From an uncultured Veillonellaceae bacterium (GTDB taxonomy: Bacteria > Bacillota > Negativicutes > Veillonellales > Negativicoccaceae), in NCBI GenBank assembly GCA_945876385.1, contig CAMCNU010000010.1, forward strand, positions 1 through 48,567: 48,567 nucleotides of DNA, in the 5' to 3' direction. Of this stretch, positions 31,644 to 42,036 are shown one piece after another; positions within the stretch are counted from its first letter, which is position 1; each line of letters starts with the position of its first letter. The position numbers and the translations under genes were made by a program. The notes below the pieces were generated by a model. The model saw only the letters and a list, made by a program, of their open reading frames with translations. It had not been told where the DNA came from and did no database searches.

Positions 31644-32654
31644 ATGAAGTGGACAAAATGGGCCTGCGGATTGGTTGCGGCGGCCATGCTGGCGGCGGGA
31701 TGCGGCGGGCCGGAACCGGCGGCGCCGACGGACGGACCGCAGGGCGAGTTGGTTGTATATACCTCGCAACCGGAAAAAGATGTACAGCAACTGATTGAGG
31801 CGTACAACAAAGTGTATCCGCAGGTGAAGGTGGTCACCTTCCGTAGCGGCACGGAAGAAGTCATCAGCAAGGTAATGGCGGAGAAAAAAGTCGGCGCCGT
31901 GCAGGCGGACGTACTCTTGGTCGCCGATGTTTCGACATTTGAGGGATTGAAAGGTGAAGGCCTGTTGGCGCCGTACGAATCGCCGGAACTCAAGGCCATC
32001 GATGCGGCATATTATGATGCGGAGCATATGTATGTCGGGACCAAGGCGATGGCTACGGGACTGATGATTAATACGGAGAAAATCAGCGACCGGCCGACGC
32101 GCTGGACGGATTTGTTGTCGCCGACGTATGCCGATCAGCTGGTCATGCCCAGTCCGCTCTATTCCGGAGCGGCCGCGTACAATCTCGGGGTCATTTTGCA
32201 ACAGGATACGCTCGGCTGGGGCTGGTATGAAGGCCTGAAGGCAAACCGAATCAAGGTGGAAAAAGGTAACGGCGCGGTGCAAAAGGCCGTGCAGTCGGGA
32301 GAAAAGGCCGTCGGCATCGTGGTCGATTACTTGGCGCATCGGGCGAAAGCCGCCGGCGCACCGGTCGAATTCATTTATCCGCAGGAGGGCTCGCTGGTGA
32401 TTACCGAACCAATCGGTATCGTAGCGGGAACGCCGCATCGCAAGGCCGCGGAATCGTTCGTGGATTTCATTTTGTCCAAGGAGGGACAGGAAGTGACGGC
32501 CCGCATCGGCTATACACCGATTCGCAAAGATGTCGCGCCGCCGCAGGGGTATCGGTCGGTGGAGGAATTGCACGCATTGCCGGCGGATATCGGCCGTATG
32601 GTGCGTGAACGGGTGGCGGACAAAGAAGCGTTCGCCCGACTGTTTCAGGCGTAA
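31644..32654 (+). CDS. ABC transporter substrate-binding lipoprotein (FbpA/iron type)
   Basis: The 336-residue protein starts at ATG 31644 behind GAGGAGG. The N-terminus KWTKWACGLVAAAMLAAGC is a lipoprotein signal with lipobox LAAG-C (Cys ~20). The mature part matches periplasmic binding proteins of the Fe(III)/spermidine superfamily: ELVVYTSQPEKDVQQL (~37), FRSGTEEVISKVMAEK, ADVLLVADVSTFEGL (~92) and EPIGIVAGTPHRKAAESFVDF (~253). It captures a ligand, probably Fe(III), and hands it to the permease. The ligand could also be phosphonate or polyamine; residues cannot decide. It is the first gene of a three-gene importer operon. Confidence 0.88.
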   Translation: MKWTKWACGLVAAAMLAAGCGGPEPAAPTDGPQGELVVYTSQPEKDVQQLIEAYNKVYPQVKVVTFRSGTEEVISKVMAEKKVGAVQADVLLVADVSTFEGLKGEGLLAPYESPELKAIDAAYYDAEHMYVGTKAMATGLMINTEKISDRPTRWTDLLSPTYADQLVMPSPLYSGAAAYNLGVILQQDTLGWGWYEGLKANRIKVEKGNGAVQKAVQSGEKAVGIVVDYLAHRAKAAGAPVEFIYPQEGSLVITEPIGIVAGTPHRKAAESFVDFILSKEGQEVTARIGYTPIRKDVAPPQGYRSVEELHALPADIGRMVRERVADKEAFARLFQA

Positions 32655-32663
32655 GGTGACGGT

Positions 32664-34322
32664 ATGAGTAGAGGAAGCCGGCGCATCGCGGTCGGTGCGG
32701 CGGTCGCGGCGGTGACGGTGTGGTGCTTTATCCTGCCGCTGTGGCAGCTGGCGGTGATGAGCGTGACGAATGCGGACGGACAGCTGACGCTGGCCGCGAT
32801 GCAGTCGCTCATCGCCGAAGAGCGCACGCAACGGGCGACGTGGAATACGATTGTCATCGCGGTCGTATCGACGGCGATGGCGATGGTCATCGGTCTGTAC
32901 TTGGCGTGGTTGGTCGCGTATACCAATATCCGGCACAAACGCTGGCTGACCGTGCTGACGCTGGCGCCGTACGTCATTCCGTCGTATGTGATTGCCATTG
33001 CGTGGGGCGATTTGCTGTCGTTGCACGGCGGTGTCAACCGCATCCTGACATGGTGCGGAATCGGGCCGGTGGATTTGTATTCGCTGTGGGGCATCATCTG
33101 GACGATGGGCTGGTGTCATGTGCCGCTCGTGTTTTTGTTTTCCGTGACGATGCTCCGCAAAATCCCCCGCGAATGGGAGTGGGCGGCGCGACTGGCAGGG
33201 TGCAGTCGCCGCCGTTCCTTTTTTGTGATTACCTTGCCGCATATCTTGCCTGCGCTCTTGGGCGGCGGGATGCTGGCGTTTTTGGCGGCGGTGGATAATT
33301 TCAGTATTCCGGCCTTGCTCGGGATTTCGTCGGGCGTGCCGGTGTTGAGTACGTATATTTATGAAAAGGCCATCGGCTTCGGTCCGGCCGCGTTTCACGA
33401 TGCGGCCATCTTGTCGGTGATACTGGCGGTGCTGGTGCTGGCCGCGGCGTGGGTACAGCATCGGATTTTACGGACGAGCCGCATCTCCGACAGCATGTGG
33501 GAAGACGCGCGGCCGCGGGTGGAATTTCGCCCGGCCGTGCGGCGGTGTTTCGAGGGGAGTGCGCTCATCGTCTTGGGCACGGGGATGATGATTCCGCTTG
33601 TAGCGCTTGTGATGAACGCGGCAACGACGTACTACGGTGCGCCGTGGCGCCGGGAAAACATGACGGCGGAACATTTTGTGACGGTACTGACCAATGACGG
33701 CATCCGCCGCGCGGCACTGACAAGTGTGGGACTGGCGGCGGCAACCGCACTGATTTGTCTGGCGGTCGGGACATGGGTGGCCGTGCGGCAACGCGAAGGC
33801 CGGGATGTGACGGTACACTTTTTGGAGCAGGCGGCGTCGTTGACGTATGCGTTGCCGGGTATCGTGCTGGCGCTGGCCATCATCTTTCATTGGGGGACGA
33901 TGCGCGGCGTGTACGGTACGGTACATATTTTGTTAATCGCGTATGTGACGCGGTACTTGATTTTGCAAATCAAGGGCAGCCAGGCGGCGCTGGCGGCGAT
34001 TGCGCCCGCGCAGGAAGAGGCGGCGGCGGTGGCGGGCGCCTCACGCCGGATACGGTGGCGGCGGATACTGCTGCCGATGATGGCGTCGCAAATGGGCGCG
34101 GCGGCGTTTTTTATCGCCATTTCCGCCTCGACGGAGCTGACCTTGTCGTCACTTTTGGCCGGCGCCAATGTCCGCACGATCGGGCTGGCGATTTTCGGTT
34201 TGCAGCAGGGCGGCGAGTATTCGTTGGCGGATGCCGTCTCGGCACTCTTGGTGGCGGCGATTGCGGGCGGGTACTTGTTGTGGCGTGCCGGCGGGGCATG
34301 GCGCTCGCGCCGCGTGAAGTGA
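32664..34322 (+). CDS. ABC transporter permease, double-length FbpB type
   Basis: The 552-residue protein starts at ATG 32664, 9 nt after the lipoprotein stop. It is a tandem of two six-helix permease halves, as in FbpB/SfuB. The EAA loops that dock the ATPase are visible in both: EWEWAARLAGCSRRRSFFVITLPHILPALL (split in two: EWEWAARLAGCS and ITLPHILPALL, ~171-195) and EEAAAVAGASRRIRWRRILLP (shortened: EEAAAVAGAS, ~450). One chain therefore forms the whole membrane channel. It sits in the cytoplasmic membrane between its binding protein and ATPase genes. Confidence 0.9.
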   Translation: MSRGSRRIAVGAAVAAVTVWCFILPLWQLAVMSVTNADGQLTLAAMQSLIAEERTQRATWNTIVIAVVSTAMAMVIGLYLAWLVAYTNIRHKRWLTVLTLAPYVIPSYVIAIAWGDLLSLHGGVNRILTWCGIGPVDLYSLWGIIWTMGWCHVPLVFLFSVTMLRKIPREWEWAARLAGCSRRRSFFVITLPHILPALLGGGMLAFLAAVDNFSIPALLGISSGVPVLSTYIYEKAIGFGPAAFHDAAILSVILAVLVLAAAWVQHRILRTSRISDSMWEDARPRVEFRPAVRRCFEGSALIVLGTGMMIPLVALVMNAATTYYGAPWRRENMTAEHFVTVLTNDGIRRAALTSVGLAAATALICLAVGTWVAVRQREGRDVTVHFLEQAASLTYALPGIVLALAIIFHWGTMRGVYGTVHILLIAYVTRYLILQIKGSQAALAAIAPAQEEAAAVAGASRRIRWRRILLPMMASQMGAAAFFIAISASTELTLSSLLAGANVRTIGLAIFGLQQGGEYSLADAVSALLVAAIAGGYLLWRAGGAWRSRRVK

Positions 34323-34335
34323 GGAAAGGACCGGT

Positions 34336-35343
34336 ATGCAACTGACCATCGAAGGACTACGGAAAGAGTACGGCGAGGTGACGGCGATTCGTACGCTCGA
34401 TTTGGAGATTGCGAGCGGGGAGTTTTTGGCCATCGTCGGCCCGTCGGGGTGCGGCAAGACGACATTGCTGCGTTTGCTGGGCGGATTTGAGCGGCCGACG
34501 GCGGGACGCATCACGGCGGACGGGGAAGTCATCGACGATGCCGCGTATACGCGCCCGATTGAAACGCGCAACTGGGGGATGGTCTTTCAGTCGTTTGCGC
34601 TGTGGCCGCTATTGACGGTGCGTGAGCATGTGGAGTTTCCGCTGGAGATGCGCGGTGTATCGGCGCAGGAACGTACGCGCCGTGCCGACGAAGTGATGGC
34701 CACGCTCGGCATCGCGCCTCTTGCGGAGCGGTATCCGGCGGCCTTGTCCGGCGGGCAAAAGCAACGCGTCGCACTGGCGCGGGCGATTGTCGCCAAGCCG
34801 CGGGTGTTGTTGATGGATGAGCCGCTGTCGGCACTGGATGCGGAGCTCAAGCTCTCGATGCGCGAAGAAATCAAGCAGGTACATCGGCTGACGGGGGCGA
34901 CCGTGATTTATGTCACGCACGATCAGGAAGAAGCGATGGCGATGGCGGACCGGCTGTTGGTGATGAAAGACGGGGCGGCGGAACAAATCGATACGCCGGA
35001 GCGGATTTATCATCGACCGGCGACCTGCTTTGCGGCGACGTTTGTCGGGAAGTATACCTTGGTCGAAGGACGCTGGGAAGGAGAGCGATTTGTCCCGAAA
35101 CCGGCACCGTCGCTGTGCTGGCAGGGAGATGTCGCACCCGCACTTCAAGCGCAAGGTGTGTATCCCGTTCGTCCCGATCAGTGGGAGTGGGCGGACGAAG
35201 GGATTGCCGGCCGGGTGCTGTATCGGCAGTACTTGGGATGCGAATACAGCTACCGGGTCGCCGTCGGGGACGAAATCTGGACGGTGCGGGCGGCGGACGG
35301 GCCGGCAGAAGGAGCGGCCGTCTGTCTGCGCTATCGAGGGTAA
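34336..35343 (+). CDS. ABC transporter ATP-binding protein, FbpC type
   Basis: The 335-residue protein starts at ATG 34336 behind GGAAAGGA. Walker A GPSGCGKT (35-42), the Q-loop in VFQSFALWP (~82), the signature LSGGQKQR (~137), Walker B RVLLMDEPLSALD (~156) and the switch His in VTHDQEEAMAMAD (~192) are all intact. The C-terminal ~100 residues form a TOBE-like regulatory domain, with VYPVRPDQWEWA (~275). It powers import through the neighbouring permease. The gene ends the operon, followed by a terminator. Confidence 0.93.
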   Translation: MQLTIEGLRKEYGEVTAIRTLDLEIASGEFLAIVGPSGCGKTTLLRLLGGFERPTAGRITADGEVIDDAAYTRPIETRNWGMVFQSFALWPLLTVREHVEFPLEMRGVSAQERTRRADEVMATLGIAPLAERYPAALSGGQKQRVALARAIVAKPRVLLMDEPLSALDAELKLSMREEIKQVHRLTGATVIYVTHDQEEAMAMADRLLVMKDGAAEQIDTPERIYHRPATCFAATFVGKYTLVEGRWEGERFVPKPAPSLCWQGDVAPALQAQGVYPVRPDQWEWADEGIAGRVLYRQYLGCEYSYRVAVGDEIWTVRAADGPAEGAAVCLRYRG

Positions 35344-35350
35344 GGCAAGG

Positions 35351-35377
35351 GGAGTGCCGCAGGGCACTCTTTTTTTG
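35351..35377 (+). terminator. Terminator of the ABC importer operon
   Basis: GGAGTGCC (35351-35358) pairs with GGGCACTC (35362-35369) around GCA, followed by seven T residues. Confidence 0.88.
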
Positions 35378-35514
35378 TGATGTGCTGTCGGGCGCAGGGC
35401 GTATCATCGCGGTCGGTGATATGGCGGCGGCGTCGCGCGGTGCTTTGTGTGGGCCGCGTATCCGAGAGGATGTGGTGCCGGCGGCGGGCATGATAACAAA
35501 ATAGGGGATAATCA

Positions 35515-35545
35515 AAACGGACGACAATATTGTCGTCCGTTTTTG
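35515..35545. terminator. Bidirectional terminator after the PFL-family gene
   Basis: ACGGACGACAAT (35517-35528) and ATTGTCGTCCGT (35529-35540) are a perfect 12-bp dyad, flanked by AAAA before and TTTTT after. It ends the minus-strand PFL/ACT operon. The 135 bases between it and the previous terminator contain nothing else recognisable. Confidence 0.85.
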
Positions 35546-35573
35546 TGTGCCGACGGGAGCGTTTCCGCTCGCG

Positions 35574-36932
35574 TCAATTAGTCAGGCTGCGCAACGGCGC
35601 GGGAATGCGCCCGCCGCGCGCGATGAAGTCGTCTGCCGCAAAGCGGTTGACGGCGATAATCGGCGCATAGCCGAGCAGGCCGCCGAATTCCACCACGTCG
35701 CCGACGTCTTTACCCGGTACGGGGATGATGCGTGTCGCGGTGGTCTTGTTGTTAATCATCCCGATGGCGGCTTCGTCGGCGAGGATGGCCGACAGCGTCG
35801 CCGCGCTCGTCGTGCCGGGCACGGCAATCATGTCGAGGCCGACCGAGCAGACGCAGGTCATCGCCTCGAGCTTTTCGAGCGAGAGCGAGCCGCGTTCGAC
35901 GGCTTCAATCATGCCGAGGTCTTCGCTGACGGGGATAAAAGCGCCCGACAGACCGCCGACACGCCCCGAGGCCATGAGACCGCCTTTTTTGACGGCGTCG
36001 TTGAGCAGGGCCAGTGCGGCCGTCGTGCCGGGCGCGCCGCAACTTTCCAGTCCCATTTCTTCCAAAATATGCGCGACGCTGTCGCCGATGGCGCTGGTCG
36101 GTGCCAGCGAGAGGTCGATAATGCCGAAGGGGATGTCCAGCCGGCGCGAGGCTTCGCGGGCGACCAACTGGCCGACACGGGTAATGCGAAACGCGGTCTG
36201 CTTGACGGTCTCCGCCACCACGTCAAAACTCGCGCCGCGCACGTCTTCGAGTGCACGTTTGACGACACCGGGGCCGGAGACGCCGACGTGAATCGCCGCA
36301 TCGCCCTGCGTGATACCGTGAAACGCGCCCGCCATGAAAGGGTTGTCTTCGACGGCGTTGCAAAACGCGACGAGTTTGGCGCAACCGAGCGCGTCGCGGT
36401 CGGCGGTCAGGGCGGCCGTCTGTTTGACGATGGTGCCGATTTGGCGGACGGCATCCATATTAATCCCCGCTTTGGTCGAGCCGACGGCGACCGAGGCACA
36501 GACCCGTTCGGTCGAGGCCAGCGCCTCGGGCAGGGAGTCCAGCAGGATTTGGTCGCCGCGGGTGATGCCGTTTTCCGTCAGGGCGGAAAAGCCGCCGATG
36601 AAGTCGACACCGACGGTAGCGGCCGCGCGGTCGAGCGCCCGGGCAATCGGGGTATAGTCGGTGAGGTCGCTGGCCTCGGCGATGAGCGCAATCGGTGTCA
36701 CCGAGACGCGTTTGTTGATAATCGGAATCCCGTATTCGCGGGCGATGGTGTCGCCCGTTGCGACGAGGTGTTCCGCCGTGCGGCAGATGTGATCGTAAAT
36801 CCGCTCCGCCAGTGCACGGCCGTCTTCCGTGATGCAGCCGCGCAGGGAGATGCCCATCGTGATGGTACGCACGTCCAGACGGTTTTCGTCGAACATGCGG
36901 CGGGTATGATGAATTTCAGCAATGTCCAGCAT
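35574..36932 (-). CDS. PFL family protein (UPF0210/DUF711)
   Basis: The 452-residue protein starts at ATG 36932, 8 nt after the ACT-domain gene on the minus strand. It matches UPF0210: N-terminal [20 protein letters not shown] (~2), [16 protein letters not shown] (~109), [20 protein letters not shown] (~143), [14 protein letters not shown] (~216) and a Cys-containing [15 protein letters not shown] (~360). The family is structurally related to pyruvate formate-lyase-like barrels, but no reaction is established and no glycyl-radical motif is seen. Its fixed partner is an ACT protein, so a small ligand probably controls it. Confidence 0.93.
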   Translation of the reverse strand: MLDIAEIHHTRRMFDENRLDVRTITMGISLRGCITEDGRALAERIYDHICRTAEHLVATGDTIAREYGIPIINKRVSVTPIALIAEASDLTDYTPIARALDRAAATVGVDFIGGFSALTENGITRGDQILLDSLPEALASTERVCASVAVGSTKAGINMDAVRQIGTIVKQTAALTADRDALGCAKLVAFCNAVEDNPFMAGAFHGITQGDAAIHVGVSGPGVVKRALEDVRGASFDVVAETVKQTAFRITRVGQLVAREASRRLDIPFGIIDLSLAPTSAIGDSVAHILEEMGLESCGAPGTTAALALLNDAVKKGGLMASGRVGGLSGAFIPVSEDLGMIEAVERGSLSLEKLEAMTCVCSVGLDMIAVPGTTSAATLSAILADEAAIGMINNKTTATRIIPVPGKDVGDVVEFGGLLGYAPIIAVNRFAADDFIARGGRIPAPLRSLTN

Positions 36933-36940
36933 GGTGCCTC

Positions 36941-37213
36941 CTAGATGCGATGCATTTGCTCAAATACGTCCGCCCGCTGGGCGCGGATGTCGACACCGAG
37001 CGAGGCGCCGAGCGCGGTGAGGTCGCTTTGCAATTGACGGATATCGGTGCTTTCCTCCGGCAGGCTGCCGATGAGGATCATGTTGAAGTATCCGTCCAGG
37101 ATGGTTTGGTTGATGGACAGGATATTGATGTGGCGATCGGCGAGGACACGCGAGACGGCGGCAATGATGCCGACACGGTCCGGACCGATGACACTGATGA
37201 CGATTCGATTCAT
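36941..37213 (-). CDS. ACT domain-containing protein (UPF0237)
   Basis: The 90-residue protein starts at ATG 37213 behind AAAGGAG. It is a single ACT domain: [19 protein letters not shown] with the ligand-loop DRVGI, then [23 protein letters not shown]0237 proteins bind small molecules, probably amino acids, and lie next to UPF0210 genes in many bacteria. A TATAAT box on the minus strand (37246-37241) is a likely promoter for the pair. Confidence 0.92.
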   Translation of the reverse strand: MNRIVISVIGPDRVGIIAAVSRVLADRHINILSINQTILDGYFNMILIGSLPEESTDIRQLQSDLTALGASLGVDIRAQRADVFEQMHRI

Positions 37214-37280
37214 ACTGGTACGCTCCTTTAGTTTTTGTTCATTATATCACAGCGGGCGGCAGTGTGTACGGCGGGTGTCG

Positions 37281-37309
37281 TTGCGATACGGACGGGGAGC
37301 GTGTAGAAT
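37281..37309 (+). promoter_or_regulatory. Promoter of the ClC gene
   Basis: TTGCGA (37281-37286) and TAGAAT (37304-37309) are 17 bp apart, ~24 nt before the ATG. Confidence 0.6.
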
Positions 37310-37332
37310 GAAACGGGAGAAAGGAAGACGGT

Positions 37333-38904
37333 ATGAAGATTATCAGGCAACAGGAGACGGTGCGCAGTGACATCCGAACGGAATCGGCGCTGTTGGTGCA
37401 GGGCGTGCTGGTCGGTGTCGCGGCGGGAATCGTCGGGGTAGCGTATCGGTACGGTATCGAGGCGGCGGAGTCGTGGGTGGCGTACGCGACGGAGTTGGTC
37501 GCCCGATCGCCGTGGTACGCGGTGCCGCTGGCGCTGGCGGGCGTGGTGCTCGCATGGGCGGCGGGATTTCTCATCCGCTATGAGCCGCAAGCGGGCGGCA
37601 GCGGTATCCCGCAGGTGACGGCGGAGGCCAACGGCGACTTGGTCACAAGGCCGGTGCGGGTGATTCTCACCAAGTGTGGCGGCGGGGCGGTCTCGGCGCT
37701 CGGCGGGTTGTCGCTCGGACGGGAAGGTCCGTCCATTCAGCTCGGGGCGATGGCGGCGAAATGGGCGGGCGCGCGGCTCGGTGCGGCGACCGTTCACCGT
37801 CGCTATCTCTTGACGGCCGGCGCCGGCGCGGGACTGGCGGTGGCATTTAATGCGCCGCTGGCGGGCGTGCTGTTTGCCTTGGAAGAAATCCACAAGCAGG
37901 TGTCGAAAAAATTGGTCATCGCCTGTTTTTCCGCGTCGATTGCCGCCGATGCCATTGCGCAATATGTGTTCGGATTGCGGCCGATTTTCGTCTTGCCGCC
38001 GATATCCGCGCCCGCGCTGTCTGCGTACGGCGGTTTGGTCTTGCTCGGCGTCGTACTCGGTGCGGGCGGGGCGCTGTATATGTATGTCATGGACCGGTGC
38101 TATCGCCTGTATGCGCGGTGGAATCCGTACATCGTTTGGCGTGCCGTGCCGGTATTTGTTTTGGCGGCGGGCCTCTATCTCATCGCCCCCGAATGGCTCG
38201 GCAGCGGGCATCGCTGGGTGGAAACGGTCGCGACGGTACCGACGGGGTGGGCGTTTTTGCTGTGGCTCTTTGCCGGCAAGTTGGTATTTTCGTTGCTGTC
38301 GTTTACGTCGGGCGTGCCGGGCGGGATTTTTCTGCCGATATTGGTGCAAGGGGCATTGCTCGGCGCACTTGTCGCGCAATGCGTGCCGGCCGCCGAATTG
38401 CCGCTCTTTGTCGTGGTCGGTATGGCGGGGTATTTGTGCGCTGTCGTGCGCAGTCCGCTGACCTCGATGTTGCTCTTGGTCGAGATGACGCAGTCGTTGC
38501 AATGCTTTTTGCCGCTGGCGGTCGTCTGTCTGGTGGCGTACATGGTGGCCAATGCCTGCGGCAAGCCGCCCGTGTATACCTATCTGCTGGCCAATCTGTT
38601 GCGGCGCGAGCGGCGGACCCCCTTGGCAAGGGCGGAGGCGGAAACGGAATTGACCGCGGTCATCGAGACGGACAGCGAGCTGGTCGGGCGGCGGATTCGC
38701 GATGTCGCATGGGGACGGTTTGTCCTGGTACGGGAAATCCGCCGTGCCGGCAAGTCGCCCGTACCGAACGGGGATGCCGTCTTGCGGGCGGGCGATGAAT
38801 TGGTGCTGGTGATGCCGGCGGCTCAGGTGGCGGCGTTTCGGGAAGCCTTCGGGGCGCCGCGCGAGACGGATTTTGACAAGCGGGGCTCCGATTGCATACA
38901 ATAG
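37333..38904 (+). CDS. ClC-type chloride/proton antiporter with TrkA-C domain
   Basis: The 523-residue protein starts at ATG 37333 behind AAAGGAAG. ClC selectivity motifs are present: GSGIP (89-93), GREGP (129-133) with the gating Glu131, and GGIFLPIL (~333). FALEEIHKQ (~181) offers a Glu where the internal proton-transfer Glu of the E. coli exchanger lies, which argues for Cl-/H+ antiport rather than a channel. About ten further helices make up the membrane part to ~430. The last ~80 residues ([21 protein letters not shown] and GDELVLVMP) form a TrkA-C (RCK-C) cytoplasmic domain. A role in acid or ion homeostasis is likely. Confidence 0.93.
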   Translation: MKIIRQQETVRSDIRTESALLVQGVLVGVAAGIVGVAYRYGIEAAESWVAYATELVARSPWYAVPLALAGVVLAWAAGFLIRYEPQAGGSGIPQVTAEANGDLVTRPVRVILTKCGGGAVSALGGLSLGREGPSIQLGAMAAKWAGARLGAATVHRRYLLTAGAGAGLAVAFNAPLAGVLFALEEIHKQVSKKLVIACFSASIAADAIAQYVFGLRPIFVLPPISAPALSAYGGLVLLGVVLGAGGALYMYVMDRCYRLYARWNPYIVWRAVPVFVLAAGLYLIAPEWLGSGHRWVETVATVPTGWAFLLWLFAGKLVFSLLSFTSGVPGGIFLPILVQGALLGALVAQCVPAAELPLFVVVGMAGYLCAVVRSPLTSMLLLVEMTQSLQCFLPLAVVCLVAYMVANACGKPPVYTYLLANLLRRERRTPLARAEAETELTAVIETDSELVGRRIRDVAWGRFVLVREIRRAGKSPVPNGDAVLRAGDELVLVMPAAQVAAFREAFGAPRETDFDKRGSDCIQ

Positions 38905-38930
38905 ACATAATTGACGATAAGGAGGAAACA

Positions 38931-39698
38931 ATGATACGTACCTATGTTTCATGGAATGTGAACGGTCTGCGGGCCGCGATGAAGAAGGGGTTTATGGACG
39001 CGTTTACGGAGTTGAACGCCGACGCCGTCTGCCTGCAGGAAACGAAAATGCAACCGCATCAGTTGGAGTTGGAGCTGGACGGGTATTACCAATATTGGAA
39101 CAGTGCCGAACGCAAGGGGTACAGCGGGACGGCGATTTTTACCAAACACGAGCCGCTCTCGGTGCGCTACGGTATCGATCAGGAAGCGCATGACAAGGAG
39201 GGGCGTGTCATCACGCTCGAATACGAGGATCATTACCTGGTGACGGTCTACACGCCGAACAGCCAGCGCGAACTGGCGCGGCTGGACTATCGGATGGAAT
39301 GGGAGACGGAGTTTCAGGGCTACCTGCAGGAGCTGGACAAGGACAAGCCGGTCGTCGTTTGCGGTGATTTGAATGTCGCGCATCAGGAAATCGACTTGAA
39401 AAATCCCAAGACGAACCGCCGCAATGCGGGCTTTACGGATGAAGAGCGCGGCCGCATGACGGAACTGCTCGACGGCGGGTTTACGGATACGTTTCGCCTG
39501 TTGTATCCGGATGTGACGGATGCGTATACGTGGTGGAGTTATTTCGCCAAATCGCGCGAACGCAATATCGGGTGGCGGATTGACTACTTCCTCGTCTCGG
39601 ATCGCTTGGCGGACAAGGTCAAAGAGGCGTCGATTTTCCCGGATATTCACGGGTCGGATCACTGCCCGGTGTCGGTGGAATTGGACCTGGCGAGGTGA
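38931..39698 (+). CDS. xth: Exodeoxyribonuclease III (AP endonuclease)
   Basis: The 255-residue enzyme starts at ATG 38931 behind AAGGAGG. It cleaves abasic sites and trims 3' ends in base excision repair. Conserved parts: [15 protein letters not shown] (~6), LQETKMQ with the metal Glu (~36), [10 protein letters not shown] (~62), [20 protein letters not shown] (~139), [21 protein letters not shown] (shortened: WWSYFAKSR, ~203; GWRIDYFL, ~215) and GSDHCPV with the catalytic His (~244). The sequence is the ExoA subtype common in Firmicutes. A uracil-DNA glycosylase-like gene is two genes downstream. Confidence 0.96.
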   Translation: MIRTYVSWNVNGLRAAMKKGFMDAFTELNADAVCLQETKMQPHQLELELDGYYQYWNSAERKGYSGTAIFTKHEPLSVRYGIDQEAHDKEGRVITLEYEDHYLVTVYTPNSQRELARLDYRMEWETEFQGYLQELDKDKPVVVCGDLNVAHQEIDLKNPKTNRRNAGFTDEERGRMTELLDGGFTDTFRLLYPDVTDAYTWWSYFAKSRERNIGWRIDYFLVSDRLADKVKEASIFPDIHGSDHCPVSVELDLAR

Positions 39699-39701
39699 TG
39701 T

Positions 39702-41306
39702 GTGGGGATTCACGGTAAACACAATGACCGGCTGACGTACGGCATTTGGTTCATCGGGGCGCTGCTGGCGCTCGTCATCGGCAACGGGGCGCTGCCGGTC
39801 ACCGACCCGGTGGAGTCGAATTACGCATTGACGGCCAAGGAAATGCTTGCGGCGGGGAATTGGCATTCGCCGCAGATTTACGGTGCGTATTGGTATGATA
39901 AGCCGATTTTGACGTATTGGCTGCTGGAGGCGGCATTTGCCGTCGGCGGTCTCAATGAAGCGGCGGCGCGCTTTCCGGCGGCGCTTGCGGGCGCGCTGAC
40001 GGTCGTCTTGACGGGGCGGCTGGCGTGGAGCTGGACGGGGCGGCGGGCAGTCGGCTGGTATGCGGCGGGCTTTTTGCTCACGGCGTTTGCCTTTCAGCCG
40101 ATCAGCCGCTCGATTATTACGGATGCACCGCTGCTGTTGTGGACGGTCATCACGATGGGCGCGGCGTATCGCGGTATGATGGAGGACAGCCGTCGCTGGA
40201 TGGTGGCGGCATATGCGGCGGCGGGACTGGCCTGCTTGACGAAAGGCCCCGTCGGACTCGTGTTGCCGGGGTTGATACTGCTGGTATGGACGTTGTGGCG
40301 CGAGGGCGATAAGCGCTGGGGACGGCTGTTCGACCCGGCGGGAATTCTCGCTTGGTGTGCGGTCACCTTGCCCTGGTACGGGGCGATGTACGTCCTGCAC
40401 GGGGCAGACTTTTTGCTGGGATTCATCGGCTTGCACAATATTACCCGCGCGACGGTTTCGGAGCATCCGGCGCAAAACGTGTGGTACTATTACTTGCTGG
40501 TATTGCCGCTGTCGGTGTTTCCGTGGACGCCGCTGGCGCTGCGCGAGTGGTGGCTCGTGCGGCGTGAGCGCACGCCGTGGATTACTTTGGCGGGGGCATG
40601 GATACTGACGACACTGGTGTTTTATTCGCTGATGCAGACAAAGTACATCACCTACGCCTATATCGCGGTCGTACCGCTGGTGATTTTGGCGGCGGCGGGT
40701 TGGGACCGGATTGCGCGGGAGTCGGCGCGACGGACGTATGGTTGGTTGACTGTGCCGGTATTGCTGTTGCTGGTGTTGTGGGGGGTGGCGGCAAGCCGCT
40801 TTGTCACGGAGGCGATGCCCGTCTACGGGATGGCGGCGGCCGTGGCGGTGCTGATACTGGTCGCCTGGCGGACGGCGAGTGCACCGGGACTGGCGGCACG
40901 CGCGGTTGTCGGCTTGACACTGATGACGCTCGTCGTGATGCTGACGGCGCTCCCGCAGTACATGGATACCCGCTCGGGACGGACGAGCGCGCCGATTTTG
41001 GCAACGGCGCCGGGAGAGCTGTATTTTTATCGGTGGTATGCGACCTCGATACCGTTTTATATTGACCGTGAGCCGTTGCTGCTACTGAAGGAAGAAATCA
41101 CGGGCGCGTGGGCGGGCAAGTATACGATGCCGCGCGAGTACACGGCGGATATCGAGCGACGGCTCGCCGCGGGCGAAACGCTCTCGATTGCCGTCGATCA
41201 TAAATTGGTGGACGATTTTGAACGGCAACCGTACGCGGCGGCGTTTGTACCGGTCGCCTCGACGGAAGTCGGCGTCCTGTATACGACGAAAGAAAGGAGG
41301 AAATGA
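39702..41306 (+). CDS. GT39/ArnT-like membrane glycosyltransferase
   Basis: The 534-residue protein starts at GTG 39702, 3 nt after the exonuclease stop; spacing to GAGG is adequate. It is a polytopic protein with ~11 membrane segments. The first periplasmic loop has PVTDPVESNYALTAKEML (~29), the acidic catalytic region of PMT/ArnT enzymes, followed by YWYDKPILTYWL (~65). Such enzymes move a sugar from a polyprenyl-phosphate donor onto lipid A, protein or another glycan on the outer side of the cytoplasmic membrane. In ArnT the sugar is L-Ara4N, but this protein may use another. It fits the surface-glycan theme of the window. Confidence 0.85.
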   Translation: MGIHGKHNDRLTYGIWFIGALLALVIGNGALPVTDPVESNYALTAKEMLAAGNWHSPQIYGAYWYDKPILTYWLLEAAFAVGGLNEAAARFPAALAGALTVVLTGRLAWSWTGRRAVGWYAAGFLLTAFAFQPISRSIITDAPLLLWTVITMGAAYRGMMEDSRRWMVAAYAAAGLACLTKGPVGLVLPGLILLVWTLWREGDKRWGRLFDPAGILAWCAVTLPWYGAMYVLHGADFLLGFIGLHNITRATVSEHPAQNVWYYYLLVLPLSVFPWTPLALREWWLVRRERTPWITLAGAWILTTLVFYSLMQTKYITYAYIAVVPLVILAAAGWDRIARESARRTYGWLTVPVLLLLVLWGVAASRFVTEAMPVYGMAAAVAVLILVAWRTASAPGLAARAVVGLTLMTLVVMLTALPQYMDTRSGRTSAPILATAPGELYFYRWYATSIPFYIDREPLLLLKEEITGAWAGKYTMPREYTADIERRLAAGETLSIAVDHKLVDDFERQPYAAAFVPVASTEVGVLYTTKERRK

Positions 41307-42010
41307 TGGCGGACTGGACGGCGTGGGAACGGCGCTTGGCGCAAGTGCCTTCGAGTGCGACGGTGACGAACCCGTGGCATGACGACGGCATGGTGGCCGG
41401 TGTGGACGCACCGGATGCGGCGGCGCGGCGGCGGGAGTGGCTGACGGCGTATTGGCGGACGCGGCGGTCGGCGCGGATCCTCGTCATCGCGGAGGCGGCG
41501 GGGTACTTCGGCTGTCGCTTCAGCGGGATACCGCTCACGTGCGAACGGATGCTGCTGGGACATCATCCGCGCGTGACGGCGACGGACGTATTTCCCGACA
41601 CCGTGCCGGCCGGTACCCTGCGGACCAGTGTGCCCGCCGGCCTGCCCAAACCGACATGGCGCACGCTCGGTATGAACGAACCGACGGACACGGTCGTTTG
41701 GGGGACACTGCTCGATGCGGGGCTCGCGCCGACGGCATTTGCGTTGTGGAATATATTTCCCTTTCACCCGCATCCCGCGGGGCAAGTCTTTGCCAATCGC
41801 ACCCCGACGGCGGCGGAGTTGGCGCAGGGATTGGACTTGGCACAAGAACTCTTGGCACTGCTGCGACCGGAGCGGATTATCGCGGTCGGCCGCAAGAGCG
41901 CGACGACACTGCAGGACGCGGGACTTGTGGTGACGGCGGTGCGCCATCCGGCCAACGGCGGCGTGCCCGCTTTTCGCCGTGGCATGGCGGCCTGTCTGGC
42001 AAGCTTGTAA
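41306..42010 (+). CDS. Uracil-DNA glycosylase-like protein
   Basis: The 234-residue protein is started at ATG 41306, five bases after AAAGGAGG; ATG 41303, overlapping the previous stop, is too close to the ribosome site. ILVIAEAAGYFGCRFSGIPL (~52) corresponds to the GEAPGxxGCRxTGxPF motif of a UDG-like family. ALWNIFPFHPH (~143) and the closing VRHPANGG (~210) fit the UDG fold, in which the H-P-(S/A) loop inserts into DNA. It would remove uracil from DNA, but activity of this branch is little studied. Ala replaces the Pro in GEAPG. A DNA-repair link to the upstream exonuclease is plausible. Confidence 0.8.
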   Translation: MADWTAWERRLAQVPSSATVTNPWHDDGMVAGVDAPDAAARRREWLTAYWRTRRSARILVIAEAAGYFGCRFSGIPLTCERMLLGHHPRVTATDVFPDTVPAGTLRTSVPAGLPKPTWRTLGMNEPTDTVVWGTLLDAGLAPTAFALWNIFPFHPHPAGQVFANRTPTAAELAQGLDLAQELLALLRPERIIAVGRKSATTLQDAGLVVTAVRHPANGGVPAFRRGMAACLASL

Positions 42011-42036
42011 GGCGTCCGCCGTCGCATACGGCAACG

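Noticed and set aside
31257-33461. A 734-codon open frame on the minus strand opposite the binding protein and permease genes
   Set aside because: It is antisense to two clearly homologous genes, is extremely Arg/His/Gln-rich and has no ribosome site. Long shadow frames are expected from the gcg/cgg-rich codon pattern of the host genes.
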